DNA of 64,000 nucleotides from Sebastes aleutianus (Eukaryota; Chordata; Actinopteri; Perciformes; Sebastidae), in assembly GCA_916700875.1 (NCBI GenBank), contig CAKAKS010000066.1:35741490-35805489 (forward strand). Reading direction: 5' to 3'. Below are positions 11,798-25,428 of this stretch, one piece after another. A program made the position numbers and the translations under genes. The notes below the pieces were generated by a model. It was not told where the DNA came from. It was given only the letters and a program-made list of their open reading frames with translations, and made no database searches. Numbering within the stretch: the stretch's first letter is position 1; every line of letters begins with the position of its first letter.

Positions 11798-11851
11798 ATA
11801 TATATATATATATTACATTTTAATTTAATGTATATATATATATATTACATT

Positions 11852-11888
<37 letters not shown>
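11798..11888. repeat. Interrupted (TA)n arrays
   Basis: Three TA tracts separated by two copies of the same spacer (TTACATTTTAATTT). Confidence 0.9.
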
Positions 11889-11893
<5 letters not shown>

Positions 11894-14389
11894 AAGTTTT
11901 ACATTGTTTTTATCTCATGTAATTGTATTTTTCTTTATTTTTTTTGTAACATATATTGAAACATTTTGTGATTTTACTCTTAAAATTGATTTAGTTAAAT
12001 ACAAAAAAGGAGAGGACAAAGAACACGACAAGAAATATAACATAATATATGTAAAAGTCCTACCTGATGTTCAAAATAAAATTTCAGAAGCCTTCCCAAC
12101 CTCAAATTATTTAATGCTTTCTTGCAACGGTTACTGTAATAATAGCACATAAATAGTGAATATTGGCCTACTGGGCCCCTTTACCCTGCTGTCATATTTG
12201 CTGTGTCATTCTTGTCTGTTGTGTGTTACTTTTCTACTTTCAACTGTATTTATATTATGGCACTTGCATTTTTTGCTTATCCCTCAAAGGTATACTATAA
12301 ATAATGTTATATTATTATTATCCGTCTCCAGTGTAAAGTGCCTCAACAACAAATGAGATGCGTAATAACTTCTGCATTTCACCCCTGCCTCTGCCTCTGG
12401 AAGTCCTGCATGCTAATGATCTGCCATATATAGGAAATGTGCGACTGGTTTACAAGAGCCTGCGGCTGATCAGGTGTCGTTTTAATGTCTCCTGATGAAA
12501 GAGAGCCGAGTTCAGGATATTTAGAAAAATCCACAGCTGAGAAGAGTGAAAGCAGAGGTAACACCGATAGACGGATGGTACAAGGTTAGACACATTGCAC
12601 ACAAAAATGTACACACACACACGTGAGGTCCTGCCAGCAAAGCAAAATCCTACAAAATCCCAGTCTGGTCTACAGTCTTCTCACCTCATGGCAGTGAGCT
12701 TATCTTCAGATCTGATGAAATGAACAACAGGACAATGTTCTGTGTCTAAACTACAGTCAGACATGTTTCTCTCTGTGGTCGGCTCTGGAGAACAGTCTGG
12801 TTTTCATTGAACCTTAAACAGCTTCGACAAATAGCAGTGCAACTGTTATAGATTTTAACTGTTTACAAAAAAGAGAGAAAACATTAACATATGTTACTGA
12901 CATGTGCCAAACTGTCCCGCTGAGGAGGAGGGAGAACAGCAACAGGAGAGTGAAGAAATGTTCTGTTTAGCAGACGTCCTTCCCGGAGACATCGCCCCCT
13001 GGTGGTGTCTCAGGCTACGTAATCTGATGCTACCTGCAGCTGCAGAGCTACTTCCAGGCCAGACCAGCATGTCTGCCTGAGAGCCTCCTCAGCTCTGTCT
13101 GTGTGAGAAGAATACAGTGGGGAGCTTGTTACACACAACTGTTTCAGCTCTGTCTAATTTGTCCCTTCGCCGTTCTCCATCCCCCACATCTCTTTCTGGT
13201 TCCCTCCTTCATCGTCCGTCCCTCCCTCCTGAGCTCCCTTTCTTCCTCCGTCTATTAGAAGCATTACTGAACTGTGACTGAGTCATTTCAATATCGCCTT
13301 AGGATGCAACACACAGTGCTTAATTAGCTTGTTAAAAAGGGAAGGAATCATAGAAATTCATTTTCCGTCTCCCCAACACCCCCTCAGTGTAACCAGGTGT
13401 GGGCCTGCAAGGTGGCACGGAGGTGTTGCCTTGTAATCTCAGGAGGAAGAGAAGCCAAGTAATGGGTGGACACACCCACTGCAGGCATCTGCTTATCATC
13501 ATTTAGACCCCGGTTCACATTAACAAACACACGCAAGCAAATACACAACCTACTCAATCACCTAACGAGGCAGTCCAATGGGGACAGCTCCATTCTTCAG
13601 AGGCCAAGTTAACCACAGTCATTAGTCTTGCTTTGCTGCCTAATTGGTCTGGCGGAGGCACAGGGCCCGTTGTCCATTCTGACTGAGTACTCAGCCCCTC
13701 AACTCACAGGCACACTGCAGAGTATCCTACGCCGCTACACAAGAGTGCATTTAAGATTGATCTAAAATGCACAAGTACACAATAGAGTACACTGGTGTGT
13801 GCTCCCCTGCCTACACCCACAATTACTAAACAACTGCAGGTAGAACTTGCACGCAGCTAAATGAAGATGAGCATAACATGAAATACACAAGAGTGCAAGC
13901 AACCTCTGGCAAATAAAGTTGAAAAAGGAAAATATGATTAAGGGAGGTACATAAACATATGTAAGCTAAAGGACCAGAGACTATACAGCATCATGATATG
14001 ACTATACACAGAGCTGTTTCAACTCATAGCCAATTTAGTAACACACCTTCGTCTGTCGTGTGATGCATGCTGTTGTCACTTTTTTTAAAAAGAAAAAAAA
14101 TTTAACTACTGTTACAACGTAGAAAAGAAATTAAGTATTTGATCTATAATGGTTAAATTTGTTTGCATATATAAGTGCTGTGCCTTGTGCTCCAGCAGGG
14201 GGAGTTTGTCAAATTTGCTGTCACTCTGAATGGAGCTCCATGAAGCCAAACAATCTCAGAAGTAATGTGTGGAAGCATTTTGAATTCCACACCATAGATG
14301 TAAAAAACATTGATAAAGGTAAGTTTGCACATGTGAAGTGAGTGTTGAAGCAAGAGAGAGAGCGGCGGCGACGGGAGCGAGAAACGTTA

Positions 14390-14648
14390 TCGACTCCGGC
14401 CCAAGCAGGAAAATGTAACAGTGTTTAGTTTGTCAGTTCTGGGAAACTACAGAAACATGGTGGTGCAACATGGCGAACTCCGTGGAGAGGAACCGCTCCC
14501 TATGTAGATATAAACAGCTCATTCTAAGGTAACAAAAACACAATGATTCTTATTGTCAGGTGATTTTACACTAAAGAAAACATACTTATTAATATTATAT
14601 TCCATTTCTGCCAGTAGATCCCCTTATTGTTACACACTGGTCCATTAA
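14390..14648 (+). mobile_element. Partial TTAA-type MITE, family 2
   Basis: It matches the right half of the element at 38094-38587. Shared blocks include GAAACTACAGAAACATG, GCAACATGG, ACTCCGTGGAGAGGA and AACAAAAACACAATGATTCT. The right end is a decayed ACACACTGGTCCATTAA. The left part was not recognised. Confidence 0.6.
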
Positions 14649-17600
14649 ACATTAGCACAACAAGAAATCTAATGTCACCTGTTAGCTAGTGTGGCAACGT
14701 AGGAATGAACGGAAGGACAAATTACGAATTTTATGGATAGGCTACGTGGGTTGCTTTCAAATTGATTCGAACAACTCACATGTTAGTTCTCATTTGTGCA
14801 AACTAGATTTCTTTGAAAAAGTGTCCTACTGTAATTCTCAGAGTAATTTGAGATATATTTTTCATATATATATTAATTTCTATTTAGTCAAATTTGCATC
14901 AAATAACAGGAAATAAACTGCAGACCCTGCTACCACAGATGTCCCAAATTTGCTATAAATCCGACATGTTAACCAGTGATTATTTCCTGGCACAGTATTT
15001 CAGTTTCTTCTAGTGGGTGTCAGGTGGTTGACAATAAGTATGGCATTGTATGATACCCACACCGACAAGAAAACACTCATCCTGGGCAACAACTTGGGAA
15101 ACCAAAACGAATTAAGGCTTCACATTTACTGTGATGGATTACCTGGATAAAGCAATTTTCAAGTCTGTGTAAATTGTTTTCGTACTGTACAAGACTGAAT
15201 GGCAGTAAATGAGTTCTTGTGGTGGGAGGAAATAAGTGCTTGATGAATACACCACTAGAACGCTGGTATAAGTAGACTATGAGTGAAAAAGTCTCAGAGA
15301 AGTAGCACCTTAAAGTGTGCTACAGTTATCAGAAAAAGCCCAAATTACAGGAATGTGTCAAAAAAAAAAAAACTAATTTGTGTGCACACACATATTTGTG
15401 CTGAATTCTCTGTTCCTTTCATTGTGTTTTTTATTTTAATGGCAGTTTCATGGCAGGAGCATCACAGCAGAAAACAACCAACCTGACAAGGAAATTACTG
15501 CTCCTACAAGCAGTGAAAGATAATTGAATAACAGGAAAAATGCATGATGTGAGTCACAATCCCTCAGTCTGTCTATAACATGACTGACGATACCAGAACT
15601 CCACATGCCAAAATGAAATTCTGAAATGTGACTCATTTCAGTCAATCTATATTTACGATGGAAGCTGACAGTCAGCAGAGTAACGTACAGCACACCAACG
15701 CCATGCAATCACAAAGCACATAGGGGCACACACGCACACACACACACACACACAACAGCAGACTTCATCTCTAAACTGCCACATTGTATTGTTGTCGGCT
15801 CGCGCAGCATGTTAGCCAAGTCTCCAAGAATCTCAACTCCTCTATTATATTGCGCTACATATTAGGCGCTACAGTAAAGACCCTTAGAGACAGAGCCATC
15901 AGCTGTAAGTGGAGTCAAGTCTCCGTTCTAAGCACCACATTGATATTGCGCAGGTAATTGGAACTCCAATGTCACAACTTTATCTGAGAGACTTACATAA
16001 ACAAGTACAGAGGAGATATTCCATTTATCTTACCTTGTGCCGAAGCAGGACACATCATTATACAGAGAACAGTAAGTGTGGTGGTCTAACTAGGCTTGTA
16101 TATTTGTGAAATGGATGGAGCTGTAGCATGTCCATGCTTTCTGCAGGAAGAAACGCAGCTCTTGTAAGAGCTGGGAGGCAGCAGAAAGAGAGGAAGAAGG
16201 GAAAACGAAAATGGAGTCTCACTGTTTCTCCAGTATTTAACTTTAAAATGAGTCTTTTAAAGCCGTACAAGAGCGCTCGGAGCATTTCTTTTGCGGGACT
16301 CAAGTTTTTTTAATTCTTCCGGCAAACCATTTTACATTTTCTCACATATCTAACAACCCTTCCTGTCCGATTCTTCTTTAACTCCTATTGCAGTGGAGCA
16401 AAATGGCTACAGTTAGGGAAAGCCACTTGAGTGTCAGTGTTATTGTGCCCCTGAATTTCAAGCTTTCAGTACAGCGGAGCTTCCACAGAAAGCACTGGTT
16501 GACAATGAGTTTCAGACAAAGGTGAAAAGGCAACAATAGCGTCTGAGTTAGGTTAGGGCTCAACAATAGTGCCAACAAGAATGTATATGCTGCATGATAA
16601 TTGCATTGTTATGGCCAGTCTGCACACTAGAGAGTGAGTTTTCTCTGGACGTCTGAAGGTTGTCACAGTCCAGTAAATGTCCCCTGGAGGGCCACAGCAG
16701 GGGGTCCAAAATTGTCCATCTGCAGCCAGTTTCTGGCCAATGAAGAAAATCCAATCCAAGTCCTGCCTTAGGACTAGGACAGGTCATTCCTTTTATGAGT
16801 GTGTCACCATTTTCGAACATTTCAACGGCAAAAAATTTGATATACAAAACGATGGATGCGGCAATTATGGCACTGTAAGGGTACACAATTAACCATACCG
16901 TCATTTTCTATATGATGCAATTTATGTGCCATTTGAATGACAATTCCAAGCATAGTGTATAAACCGTTTGTCCCATGCTTTGCTTTCAGATGGAGGCAGG
17001 TGCACCCAGGCCCCGTTCACACAAGGCTCGCTCAGATATCCCATATTAGACATCACGCTACATAACTCCTGCTGCTGAAAGCGTACACTTACTGTATACT
17101 AATGTATACACCTCTGCCCATATTCCTTTGTATTCTCTTTTTTTAATGTCAGATTGTGTTTGAACACGAAACAAAATGTGAACCAGTGTTCATCTCTCCA
17201 GATGGGTCTCGGTCAGAATTTGATCCGTATCCAAACTTTCAAATTATACATTTATATTTGCCATAACAAATGCTCTGGGGCTAGGCATAACTGAAGCATG
17301 CAAAAACCTTTGTTAAAGCACCTAGTGGCACCTAGTGCAAGCCCAACAGTACTTGTAAAGTATCCATCTGTGATCGGTAATACCCACATTTCATTCATTT
17401 TTGTATGATGTTTTCAGAGCTTCTCCTACATCACTTTCACTTATTGTTTTCATGATATGGATCTCATGCTCTGAAGCGTGTTAATACTATAAGTGATTGT
17501 AAACGTGTGTTGTAGCGGTGCAACCTCTTTCTAAGTCACACCAATTAAAAGTTGGACTGATTTCAGAACTCGAAAAGACCTTTTCCCGCTATTATCTGAA

Positions 17601-19970
17601 CATTCATAAAGTGGAGTCATACACAGAATACAGTAAATGCTTATGATGCAATGTCGCAACTTGTAGACACATCTTCATCTCAACTTGTGTTACAGAGAGC
17701 ACGAGTGTTTTTAATCTACTCGTGCTTTTCTCGCTGTGACACTAGAATGTGCTTTGCATTCCCTCTGACAGTAACTATAAATGGACTGTACAAATAAGTA
17801 AATAAACTGCTATTTGAACCATACAAGGACTTGGAAGTTAAATCGTTCCAGTATCATACACTCTGTTTGTCATGGGTATTTAAAGTTACAGTTTGAAGGG
17901 TCTTTTACATTCAGCAGTAGCTACAGTTTGCCTTTAGCCCTCGACCCCAATAGCAGCAGAACTATTCACCACAATTCCTGAGCCAGCATTTTTCAGGCAA
18001 TTTCATCAAAAACTTCTCTTCTACTGTATAAACAGCAAAGCTTTGCTGATCTGTACCTTTTGGAGATGGAAGTCCCTCCTCAGAGACCCCAGCCCCAGTT
18101 TTTCTGCCTTCCTCTCACACACACATTTACACAACACAAACAAAAGACAGCCCGTGTGTATTCCACTGGTCTGGGAACGGGTCACGGAGGTCAGACTTCC
18201 TGTGCCAGACTGCTCCCAGACACCACGGTTGAGCTCAGTGTCACTCCACCTCACACCGTGTCAGCATGAAGTGACAGAGCAGACAAGACAGCCCCCCTCC
18301 TCCTCCTCCGACCTGCTCTCGCTCTTGTTCCTGCAGTAATTCCCTATTGGTCCAGCAGGCGTGGGATGCTGAGTGTGAGCTGGGATGAAAGGGGGAGCAG
18401 GGGCCAGCAAGATGACAATGGATGGGGCAGGAGGCCAAGGAAATGGGGAGACTCACCCGCTGGCCTGAGTTCCTGTCTTGTCTGATCAGAGACATTTTAG
18501 ATCTGTTCCTACTACCCGCGACCGACCTTCAGTGCCAAAGATCCCTGTCGGGGTTAAAGTTCGCTCCCTCTACATAACTATATTGGCCGACATACATTTA
18601 TGAATATAAAGGTAACACAGGTTCACCAAGTTCACAAGAACAGCAGGAGAAAATTACAATAATGTATGCTTTCATGCATATTAAAACATAATTGTTTGTT
18701 TGCAAATTCCTCCACAAGCATGCAGAATAAAAGCCAGACCATAAATAAAAGGACTAATCCCTTCCCGTCCTTTGCCTCCGCTGACCCAGAGAGCTGTCAG
18801 AAGAGCAGAAAGGCCATCAAACACGCCCACTCAGAAAGCTGACATGGACCAGCGACCATGACCCGGGCCTCCGGACAATGAACTGGTCAGAGGGAGGTTG
18901 AGGGGGGACGGAGATGCCTTGGAAGCCAAGGTGAATCACACACACGGGGGAAAGAAAAGTGGCCCAGTTTTCATCTTGAGGAGGAAGATAGAGATGGAAA
19001 CAAAGTAAATAGAGTGTTACATTCTACTACTAACAAGGATAGATGGTGTCTACCTGGCTGTGCTATTTGCCAATGCAAGTGTGAAGACATTTGCTGGCTG
19101 TTGAGAGATCAAATCAAACTCATAGCCACAAATAACAGTACCTCCTTTCCTTTAATTACTACTTCCTCCCTACAAAAATGAATAGAGGTGGCCATCTCTT
19201 CAAGGAAGAGGAGATGAGATTATGGCGAATTGAAGACCAGGTGAAAGGAAGAAAGGAAGGGGGAACAGGGAGGAAGGGAGGTAATGCTGGATGGAGACAG
19301 CAGGAAGACAGAAAGGGCAAAAGACAGAACAGAGACCGGATTAGAGGAGTGTCACGGCCCTGAGAGTTCACCATGCATCTCGACTCAATATCCTCTGCTC
19401 TCACCAAAGATAATAGGAGGAAAGCAAGGGAAACCACGGGAGGGAAGGAAAAGACACGAACACAACAAGCAGATGTGTCGTCTGGCCTGCGCTTAAATTA
19501 ATCCTCCTCCCTCACCCTGCTTTCTTCCTTTTATCAGTCAGAACAAAGGGACCTGCTTGTGTTTCAGGTCCAGACAACAGAGGTGGCTGGATGGTGGATT
19601 CGAGTCCTTGCTGAGAGAGGAGACGAGGGAGGGGTGGGGGAAATGGGGGATTTGGGGGACATGGGTGGGAGACGTGGGTGAGTATGTGCCTACGTGCCAG
19701 GTCAGCCTGGGTCTTATGGCAGAGGGAAGATGGGAGATGAGAGAGAGACAGTGAAGGTTGGGGGTTTCTGGGCTCAGAGAGAAGCGAATCAAACAGCGGC
19801 TCTCACAGAGCTCAGACACACTCGTGGGCTTAGAAGAGTGTCTGAGCTAGAAGAAGAAGGAGGGGGAGAGACAAGGAGAGAGGGAGAGATACAAACAAAC
19901 AAGCATTTGAGAAGGTAACAAAAACATTTTGTCAACTGTTTTTTTTTAATTTCCAAACTGATCTTTGACA

Positions 19971-20498
19971 AGGGGGCAACCTCCTCTGGTTGCTAAAAGA
20001 AGTCTGGTTGTATAGAAGTCTGATAGAAAATGAGCCTACTTCTCTCTGATTTATTACCTCAGTAAACATTGTAAACATGAGTTTATGGTCTCAATCACTA
20101 GTTTCAAGTCTTCTTCAACACAGCATGATGCTCATTTAGTAAATTATGGTCCCATTTAGAGTCAATTAGACCATAAAGCAGGGTATGCTTTAGGACGTGA
20201 CTACATTGTGATTGACGGGTCGCTACCACGGCGGTGTCCGGTCTGGGAGTTGTCCTTGTTTTCGTCTTACAACTTTAACCCTTTCACTTCATGAAAGTTA
20301 ATTTTAACATTTTGGTCACCTCAAAATGACTTACTCAGCGTTCGATTGTATTTAGCTCCAACTGCTTTTGTCATTTCTGGTTTCAAAAAAACAAGATGGT
20401 GACGGCCAAAATGCTGAACTGGAGGCTTCAAAACGACAGTCCACAAACCAATGGGTGACGTCATGGTGACTACGTCCACCTCTTTGATACAGTCTATG
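19971..20498 (+). mobile_element. Dispersed repeat, family 4, copy 1
   Basis: It runs from an AGGGGGCAAC edge to ACAGTCTATG and matches 39996-40508 in inverse orientation along almost its whole length. Shared blocks include TTTATGGTCTCAATC, AGTTTCAAGTCTTCTTCAA, ATGGTCCCATTTAGAGT and CCAATGGGTGACGT. It is non-coding, about 528 bp. The superfamily is not evident. Confidence 0.75.
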
Positions 20499-20775
20499 TC
20501 TTTGATACGATTTTTGTCGTTTTCAACATTTCAAGTATAGGGAGTTAATATTGAGGCCAAACACAAGATTTTGGAGCTCAAGTTCACTAAATATTATGCA
20601 TGGCCAATTCAAAGGTAAAAACAGGCCCTGCAGTACCAGAAAATACTAGTAAATCTGGTAATACAGTTTGTGGTCTAAATCTTTATTGGTGGAAGAGTTT
20701 AACACAATGAACTGTCCAAAACAGGGATGAAACAATGATGTCTTTAAACCAGACTCTATTCCGGCTTTAAAAACT

Positions 20776-20801
20776 GTGTGTGCGTGTGTGTGCGTGTGTG
20801 T

Positions 20802-20873
<72 letters not shown>

Positions 20874-20878
20874 GCGTG
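20776..20878. repeat. (GT)n microsatellite with GC interruptions
   Basis: Alternating GT with several GCGT units, about 100 bp. Frames across it encode Cys-Val or His-Thr runs and are artefacts. Confidence 0.97.
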
Positions 20879-21440
20879 TTTCTTTCATCCATGTTGGATG
20901 TCTTTTTCTCAATCTGCCTGTAATGGACATCATGAAGCCTCCCAACATGAGTCATTTTTTTCCCTCTCACTGCCGTCTGAACAATCGCAACACAGGAGCC
21001 CTGTAACAGAGAGCTGGTCTTGATTGGTCCCTGCGAGACGAGCACAGTAAACCCCTTCCTGGGGGCAACTGGCCCCAAACGCCTTCATGGGATTAGGGTT
21101 TGACCTGCAGAAAGGCAGCAGATGAGCAGGGATGGACACACACTGAGCTGGAGAGCCACAGGAGTCTTGGCAACAGAACATCTAAGCCCTGAAAGAGGCT
21201 ACAACACAAGCCAACATATCTGTGTGTGTGCATGTGTCCAATTACTAAGCTGTGTTCTTCTCCTGTCTGTAAGGAGGTGGCCTCTTATGCCACCTGTTTT
21301 ATTCCAGCTTTTAGGGGATTTTATGCCTTTATTACAGAGTTGACAGTAGAGAAATGACTGGAAATGAGAGGAATCAGAGATGGGGAAGGACGTGCAACAA
21401 AGGTCCTCAGCTGGACTCGAGTCAGGGATGTGGCTGTTCA

Positions 21441-21950
21441 GTGACTACATGTACACATGCACACTAATATTCCACTATTATTCTGATTATGACATTATTC
21501 CAAATTTGATAGGGGTCATGTAAACAGCATAATCCGTTTGGACATTCTGAATTAGGCCTTATTCCAAATAGAGCATTTTCATATCAAGAATTGAGATTTG
21601 CCAATATGTTCAGGTTTTAGGAGCATTCTTTGGACATGCATACAACGCATTCGGAATATGCGTCCCAATTGAGGGTTTTACAGCAGTTTGCGACACACGG
21701 CCTCCTGCCTGTTTACGTCCAGCTGTGTGCGTTGTACACAAACCAACTAGCTACTTTTAAACATTATAAAAGACTTGGATATCAACAGGTTTTTGGCTAT
21801 GTGCAAAATCACAACGCCGCAGCCTGAGTATGCATGGCTGCATGTAAACAGGAATATTAGCGGAATATTCTTTTCATTATCCATGGAAACAGCTTAGTAG
21901 GAATACGGTGTGGGCAAAAAACTGAATATTTTGTGCATGTAAATGCAGTC
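21441..21950. mobile_element. MITE-like element with terminal inverted repeats
   Basis: The left edge (GACTACATGTACACATGCAC, then TAATATTCC) and the reverse complement of the right edge (GACTGCATTTACATGCAC, then AATATTC) correspond. The element has TAATATTCC/GGAATATT motifs near both ends and is non-coding. Exact ends are uncertain. Confidence 0.5.
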
Positions 21951-23763
21951 AGTGTCATCACTTTAAACCCCTTGGTTAAAGGATGTCCCCTTACGAAAGA
22001 TTTTTGTAGTAATTTTTGTCATTTTGGCACTAGTCAAAGCTTAATAATTTGGGGAAATAAATACTATTCTTTGAAGAAGAAACACCAAGGTCTAATATTA
22101 ATCTTACATTTTTTTTATTTCAAAAATGTTCATTGTATATTGTGTCAATAATTCATACCAGATCAACAAAACAAAGACATAATACTTAATAATTAGTAAT
22201 AATAATAATTACCCAGTTACCAAAGTAGGCTAATGTAATCTGGGAGTGAGAAATATTAACTGTAATGAATTATTTGGTATCAGATCTGGAGTTGAGCTTT
22301 GAATTAAAACACAAATATCCACCTGTCAGTGAGGCAGCTTATGATAACAGTTTATTTACTGGATCTATCTATTAATCTAATCTAACCCTACATTAGAGAG
22401 GCCAGTTTTCATCTGTAGTCTCAGACTACATAGGCACACTAAAATTAAGGAAAAATAAACAAACTGGCAATGGCAACATTACAGCAGACAGCAGCAGAGA
22501 ACAAGCAGTTTTTAATGTTGACAGAACTGATTATCAATGACAAACTACTTTATGTGAGAACTAAATTAAAAATAGAGTGTGAGTTGTAATGTCTGATACA
22601 GCATGTGCTGAGGCAGCTTTAACAAAAACACTAACTAACTGACTGCAGTTCCTCAGTGAGATGATGCAATCATCTCTGTTCTATTTCACATAATCTCGAA
22701 GGTATGTTGACAAAGTGTGTTGGCTACAGGCACATGATCGTGTGTACTCCTGTTCTGTATCTGCATGTAAACTATTTGCACTCTGTGTAATGTACAAGGT
22801 ACAACTATAAAACAAGCAGACAGACTGTGCTGCTTCCCTCTGGAAAATAAAGTCAGGCCACTGCCAGATATCAACAGGGACTAGGAGGGAGCTTTCTTGA
22901 GTTGTTAGAGGAAAACTTTGATCAAAGTTATTTCTCCTCATCCATCTCTGACTCTCCTGGCCAGTCATAAATCATCTTCATTGTGCCAACTGTCAGGCTC
23001 GGTCCCATAGCCGTGAAGAGCTAATTCACCAGCATAACGCTCTGAGCCCATCTCTGCTCTGCTGCCTTGCTGCATGGAAGAGAGAACATTGTTCTTTTTG
23101 GACTCACGTAAGCAGCCCCAACCAACATTTGTAAACAATCCAACATGACCTTGATTATTATTATTATCCTAATTAGTTTGCACAAGGAATTCAGATGAAA
23201 CATGTAATGTCTGTGGAACAGACCAACAACACACAGCTGTATGTATGGAGTTAATAACTGTGGCTAGTACTGGAAGTCAGAATGATTGATTCCAAAGAAT
23301 ATCCAATTAAAGGGGTCTTGCATATACTTACACACAAGAAAGAGAAATATTTTCATCTCTTTGTGAACTGGCATGCGAGCACCCAAAGAGAGCCCAAGTT
23401 GAAGTCTCGTTGACACGAATGAGACAAACCTTTTTAGCCTTTAACTCCCTCATGGACTAGAGTCATAAAATTATTTGCTTGGCTGCACTGAGTTCTGCCA
23501 GAGCGTATCTGCAATGCTAATAAACTCCATCGACACTGGCAGGTAATAGCATGCTACTGTAACTTTTCTACCTCAGCTCAGCACAGCTCAATCAGCCCCC
23601 GCCAGAGGCCTCTCGTCTACGAGTCCCCGCGGCTCAGAATCAGCAACTTTCAATCTCGGTGTGTTAGCACGCAAGAAGACGCAACTGTACGTTTGGGATG
23701 GGTGATGAGACAAGCAGACAGCACAGCGTGAGAGAACAGCACAGCGTGAGAGAACAGCAGCGG

Positions 23764-23764
<1 letters not shown>

Positions 23765-23795
<31 letters not shown>
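23765..23795. repeat. Short (AC)n microsatellite
   Basis: About 15 AC units, just right of two tandem copies of GCACAGCGTGAGAGAACA (about 23721-23758). Confidence 0.9.
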
Positions 23796-23797
<2 letters not shown>

Positions 23798-24453
23798 TCG
23801 CACGTACAAACACACACATACAGTCTAATATCAGCTCAGTCCCTGACTCCCTTTAAGAGACCTGAGAGCCGGAGAGGGGGAAATAAATACTCTTCTTTAT
23901 TACTGGGAGAAAGACAGAGAGGAGAGGCGAGGGGAGGAGGAAAAAGTAAAATAGAGAGGCAGGATGAGACTGCACACACTCACACACACATACGGAGCTA
24001 TGACTGGCTCTACCTGATCTTGCTGAATCCCATATAGCAGCGGAGAACTCTGTAATTCCCCCAGTCAGCAAACCTTCCTCACCCCTGTCCTCTCATATAC
24101 TGTCAGCTGACAAAGTAGAAAGAGAGCCTCCGCACACTATAGAATACAATAGTATAATAATAATCAAACCATGGTCACATACCAGCATCTCTCCCATTAT
24201 GAGGCAAAGATCTGTCTCCTCCTTATCTAATCAAGTGTTTGTTTACAATAAAAACTCCACAGGGTACCGTTAATTAACATTCATACACTAACCTACTAAT
24301 TTAAGATTGCCCAGTGGTAAGATACTGTACAGTACAAGGAGAGTTACACTACATGAAATAATAAGCATACAGATCTGGACTGTAGTTTTTTTCATGTCAG
24401 ATCAAAGTTGTTTTGATCTGAACCATACTGTATCACATGGGGGGGTGACTTTT

Positions 24454-24475
24454 GGGGGGGGGGGGGGGGGGGGGG
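24454..24475 (+). repeat. Uninterrupted G22 homopolymer
   Basis: Twenty-two consecutive G bases, with a further G7 run about 10 bases upstream (24439-24445). Two or more G-rich runs give G-quadruplex potential. The exact length in an assembly may be unreliable. Confidence 0.85.
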
Positions 24476-25428
24476 TTGTTATCTAATATCTAAAATAAAT
24501 TATGTTTTACTTTTGATAGAACTTGTTTCCAATGAAAACTTCTGTTGATAAAACTATTGTTTTTTGGGTGGTTTTTTTGGTGATTTGGGCAAACTAATCC
24601 ATTCAGAGGCTCTTTAAAATAAGGCTTCATTAAGTTCCTCAGCCCAGTTCTCAGATGTCACCAGTCCTGCAGTTGGTCCAACTTTTGTTTTGCACACCTG
24701 ATCCCATTAAAGTGCCATGAGAAAGTGTAGCCCTCATGCTATATCCGAGTCATCAAGTTGGAGACATTACCAATTTCCAACTTGTAAATAGCGTTTACAT
24801 CAACATCTTAAGTCAGAATTATGAGTAGGGAAATCTAAAATTTCTAAAAGCTTGATATATTCGATTTGGTGGTTGATGATATGGAACACCAAACAAACGG
24901 GGATGTAGCACTGTTTTGGCATTTCACAGTATTTACAGCTAAAAGTGGGGGGAAAAATCGATACAGCATAGTATTGCATGGAAATATTGTATCGACACAC
25001 GGACGTCAAGTATCTATCTTTTATTATGTAAACTATTAACCTCTTAACAATCCGAAAGGTTTCTATTCGGTCTTTCAGAGGTTGTAGCGGGCTCAGTCTT
25101 AAAGCTAGAGTGAAGATCCTGGTATTATATGAAACTATAAAATCTAAGGAAGCGATTGTTACCAACCATATCACGTTAGCTTATTGGGAAGAAAACTGAA
25201 TAACGCTCCAAAGTTACGCTAAATTTTGGCGGGGAAAAACAGGCATGACCATTTTCAAAGGAGTCCCTTGACCTCTGACCTCAAGATATGGGAATGAAAA
25301 CTCTGAGATGAACAGAGTAAAAACTGCATCTTATTAGATAAAGCAGATGTTGACAAACTGCATCATTTGCAGTTGAAAAAAGGTAATAAATCTCAACATA
25401 TCGCGATATATCTTATCGCAATACTATA

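Larger units (their letters stand above)
9043..19970. other. Long intronic stretch, low repeat content
   Basis: No coding exon was recognised on either strand. Features inside are a purine tract (10376-10441), AT arrays (11798-11888) and part of a TTAA-type MITE (14390-14648). The stretches 10450-10620 and 12960-13700 are repeat-poor and look like possible conserved non-coding elements. GA- and CT-rich sequence dominates 18700-19900. The rest shows nothing specific. Confidence 0.35.
20504..24954. other. Intronic sequence without recognised gene
   Basis: Contains (GT)n at 20776-20878, a MITE-like element at 21441-21950, (AC)n at 23765-23795 and a poly-G run at 24454-24475. No coding exon was found. 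Confidence 0.35.
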
